This document shows, one piece after another, positions 10,021-10,461 of a stretch of DNA of 10,461 nt. The DNA is from Actinomycetota bacterium. Lineage in GTDB: Bacteria; Actinomycetota; Thermoleophilia; RBG-16-64-13. Position numbers and translations under genes: made by a program. Below the pieces are notes generated by a model. That model saw only the letters and a program-made list of their open reading frames with translations, was not told the DNA's origin and ran no database searches. The stretch is taken from contig JAMDDA010000143.1 in NCBI GenBank assembly GCA_023488925.1, positions 1 through 10,461 of the forward strand. Direction: 5' to 3'. Each line of letters starts with the position of its first letter. The stretch's first letter is position 1.

Positions 10021-10039
10021 GGCCGACCTCCGGCCGACC
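10021..10039. repeat. Tandem ggccgacc repeat and small hairpin in the tig leader
   Basis: The 8-mer ggccgacc occurs at 10021-10028 and again at 10032-10039, an 11-bp period. The first copy and the start of the second can also fold as a 5-bp hairpin, GGCCG-GAGGT-CGGCC (10035..10021 on the minus strand). There is no T-run after it, so it does not look like an intrinsic terminator. It lies in the short space between tRNA-Leu and tig and could be a processing or leader structure, or chance in GC-rich DNA. Confidence 0.35.
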
Positions 10040-10053
10040 CGGTTGCACGGGAG

Positions 10054-10136
10054 TGGTGCGGGTGAGAGGACTCGAACCTCCACGTCGAAGACACATGATC
10101 CTAAATCATGCGCGTCTGCCATTCCGCCACACCCGC
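10054..10136 (-). tRNA. tRNA-Leu(UAG), CCA encoded
   Basis: Folds as a class II tRNA. The acceptor stem pairs GCGGGTG with CACCCGC, followed by discriminator A and an encoded CCA (10056..10054). The anticodon stem is CATGA/TCATG with loop TTTAGGA, so the anticodon is UAG (10103..10101), which reads CUN leucine codons; G37 follows it, as is usual in tRNA-Leu. The variable arm is about 12 nt with a 3-bp GTC/GAC stem, short for leucine tRNAs. The T arm has the TTCGAGT loop. The 83 nt include the CCA. It lies 59 nt upstream of tig. Confidence 0.95.
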
Positions 10137-10195
10137 ACGACACGAAGGCCACCCCGATGGGTCCACGACCCCGCACGCGATGACCGTCTCTACAG

Positions 10196-10242
10196 GTCGA
10201 CCCTCCGCCCGCCGCCTGAGCCGCGGCGCGCGGAGGGTCGAC
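10196..10242. repeat. Large inverted repeat between tRNA-His and tRNA-Leu
   Basis: The arms gtcgaccctccg (10196-10207) and cggagggtcgac (10231-10242) are perfectly complementary over 12 bp. The interior adds about seven more pairs, cccgccgc against gcggcgcg with one C-C mismatch, around the loop ctgagcc (10216-10222). The result is a stem of about 20 positions with a 7-nt loop. No T-run follows on either strand. It may be a transcript-processing or attenuation structure within the tRNA precursor, a rho-associated hairpin, or a dispersed palindromic repeat. I cannot choose between these from one copy. Confidence 0.8.
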
Positions 10243-10253
10243 GCTGCCCGAGG

Positions 10254-10328
10254 GGTGAACGACGGGATTTGAACCCGCGACCGCTGGAGCCACAATCCAG
10301 AGCTCTACCGAACTGAGCTACGTTCACC
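10254..10328 (-). tRNA. tRNA-His(GUG)
   Basis: The acceptor stem pairs GTGAACG with CGTTCAC. The encoded extra G at 10328 (G-1) faces C73 at 10254, the identity pair of histidine tRNAs. The D arm is GCTCAGTTCGGTAGAGC. The anticodon stem CTGGA/TCCAG closes the loop TTGTGGC, giving anticodon GUG (10293..10291). The T arm is CGGGTTCAAATCCCG. The next bases are CCT, so the 3' CCA is not fully encoded and must be added by a nucleotidyltransferase. Confidence 0.96.
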
Positions 10329-10356
10329 ATGTCGCTGCTACACCGGGCCTCGCTCT

Positions 10357-10373
10357 GCCCGGCCCGACCGGGC
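10357..10373. repeat. Short GC-rich hairpin between tRNA-Arg and tRNA-His
   Basis: gcccgg (10357-10362) pairs with ccgggc (10368-10373) around a 5-nt loop. No T-run follows on the minus strand, so it is unlikely to be a classic terminator. It lies in a 63-nt spacer and probably marks precursor processing, or is chance. Confidence 0.4.
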
Positions 10374-10391
10374 ACATCCCGATCTTCAAGG

Positions 10392-10461
10392 CGCGCCTGG
10401 GAGGATTCGAACCCCCGGCCCACGGATTAGAAGTCCGCTCTAGCCCGTGTCGCCCTCTGAC
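10392..10461 (-). tRNA. tRNA-Arg(UCU), 5' end outside the window
   Basis: The 3' two thirds are clear. The anticodon stem GCGGA/TCCGT closes the loop CTTCTAA, giving anticodon UCU (10431..10429), which reads AGA/AGG arginine codons. A 5-nt variable region is followed by T arm GGGGG-TTCGAAT-CCTCC, acceptor 3' strand CAGGCGC and discriminator G73 at 10392. The next bases are CCT, so CCA is not fully encoded. The 5' acceptor strand (expected GCGCCTG) is beyond position 10461. The 22 nt that should hold the D arm do not pair in a standard way: TAGAGC sits three bases too close to the anticodon loop. This could be assembly error at a contig end, a damaged gene or an unusual tRNA. Confidence 0.75.

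Noticed and set aside
9995..10096. N-terminal extension of trigger factor to an ATG at 10096
   Set aside because: It would overlap the tRNA-Leu gene and add 34 residues that are not part of the family, while GTG 9994 has a good ribosome-binding site.
8717..10183. A 488-codon plus-strand open frame opposite tig
   Set aside because: It runs antisense through tig and on across the tRNA-Leu gene, so it is not a plausible gene.
10196..10242. The inverted repeat as an intrinsic transcription terminator
   Set aside because: The stem is strong, but neither strand has a T-run after it, so a standard rho-independent terminator is not supported.
9995..10461. Promoters for the tRNA cluster and tig, or a heat-shock operator such as CIRCE
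   Set aside because: I saw no convincing paired -35/-10 boxes on the minus strand and no TTAGCACTC-type inverted repeat in the spacers. The cluster promoter probably lies beyond 10461.

Overview
The window is a compact bacterial housekeeping locus of high G+C content (about two thirds by eye) with every gene on the minus strand, so transcription runs from position 10461 towards position 1. In order of transcription: tRNA-Arg(UCU), cut by the window edge; tRNA-His(GUG); tRNA-Leu(UAG); tig (trigger factor); clpP; clpX; lon; valS; folC; and the first 28 codons of a membrane protein cut off at position 1.

The protein genes are tightly packed. The gaps are 44 nt (tig-clpP), 11 nt (clpP-clpX), 15 nt (clpX-lon), 43 nt (lon-valS), a 4-nt ATGA overlap (valS-folC) and 8 nt (folC-membrane protein). 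No terminator with a T-run is visible between them, so one long operon, or a few overlapping transcripts, is likely. tig, clpP, clpX and the last partial gene start with GTG; lon, valS and folC start with ATG.

The functions fall into two blocks. The first is protein quality control: trigger factor receives nascent chains at the ribosome exit, ClpXP unfolds and degrades tagged or regulated proteins, and Lon degrades damaged and regulatory proteins. The second is translation and one-carbon metabolism: ValRS charges tRNA-Val and FolC makes and polyglutamylates folates. The tRNA cluster sits just upstream of tig. The tig-clpP-clpX(-lon) order is widespread in bacteria, and valS-folC is a common pair.

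The sequence does not fix the phylum. High G+C, a four-cysteine zinc-finger ClpX, a bacterial-type LonA and two of three tRNAs without an encoded CCA fit several lineages, for example Deltaproteobacteria-like groups, Acidobacteriota, Gemmatimonadota or high-GC Firmicutes. I do not claim one.

I found no mobile element, CRISPR array, defence system or evidently new multi-gene system. The points most worth a second look are an insertion of about 68 residues in the proteolytic domain of Lon, with a Glu replacing the usual Asp beside its active site; a strong 47-bp inverted repeat between tRNA-His and tRNA-Leu; and a non-canonical D-arm in the tRNA-Arg at the window edge. The many long plus-strand reading frames are antisense shadows of real genes.
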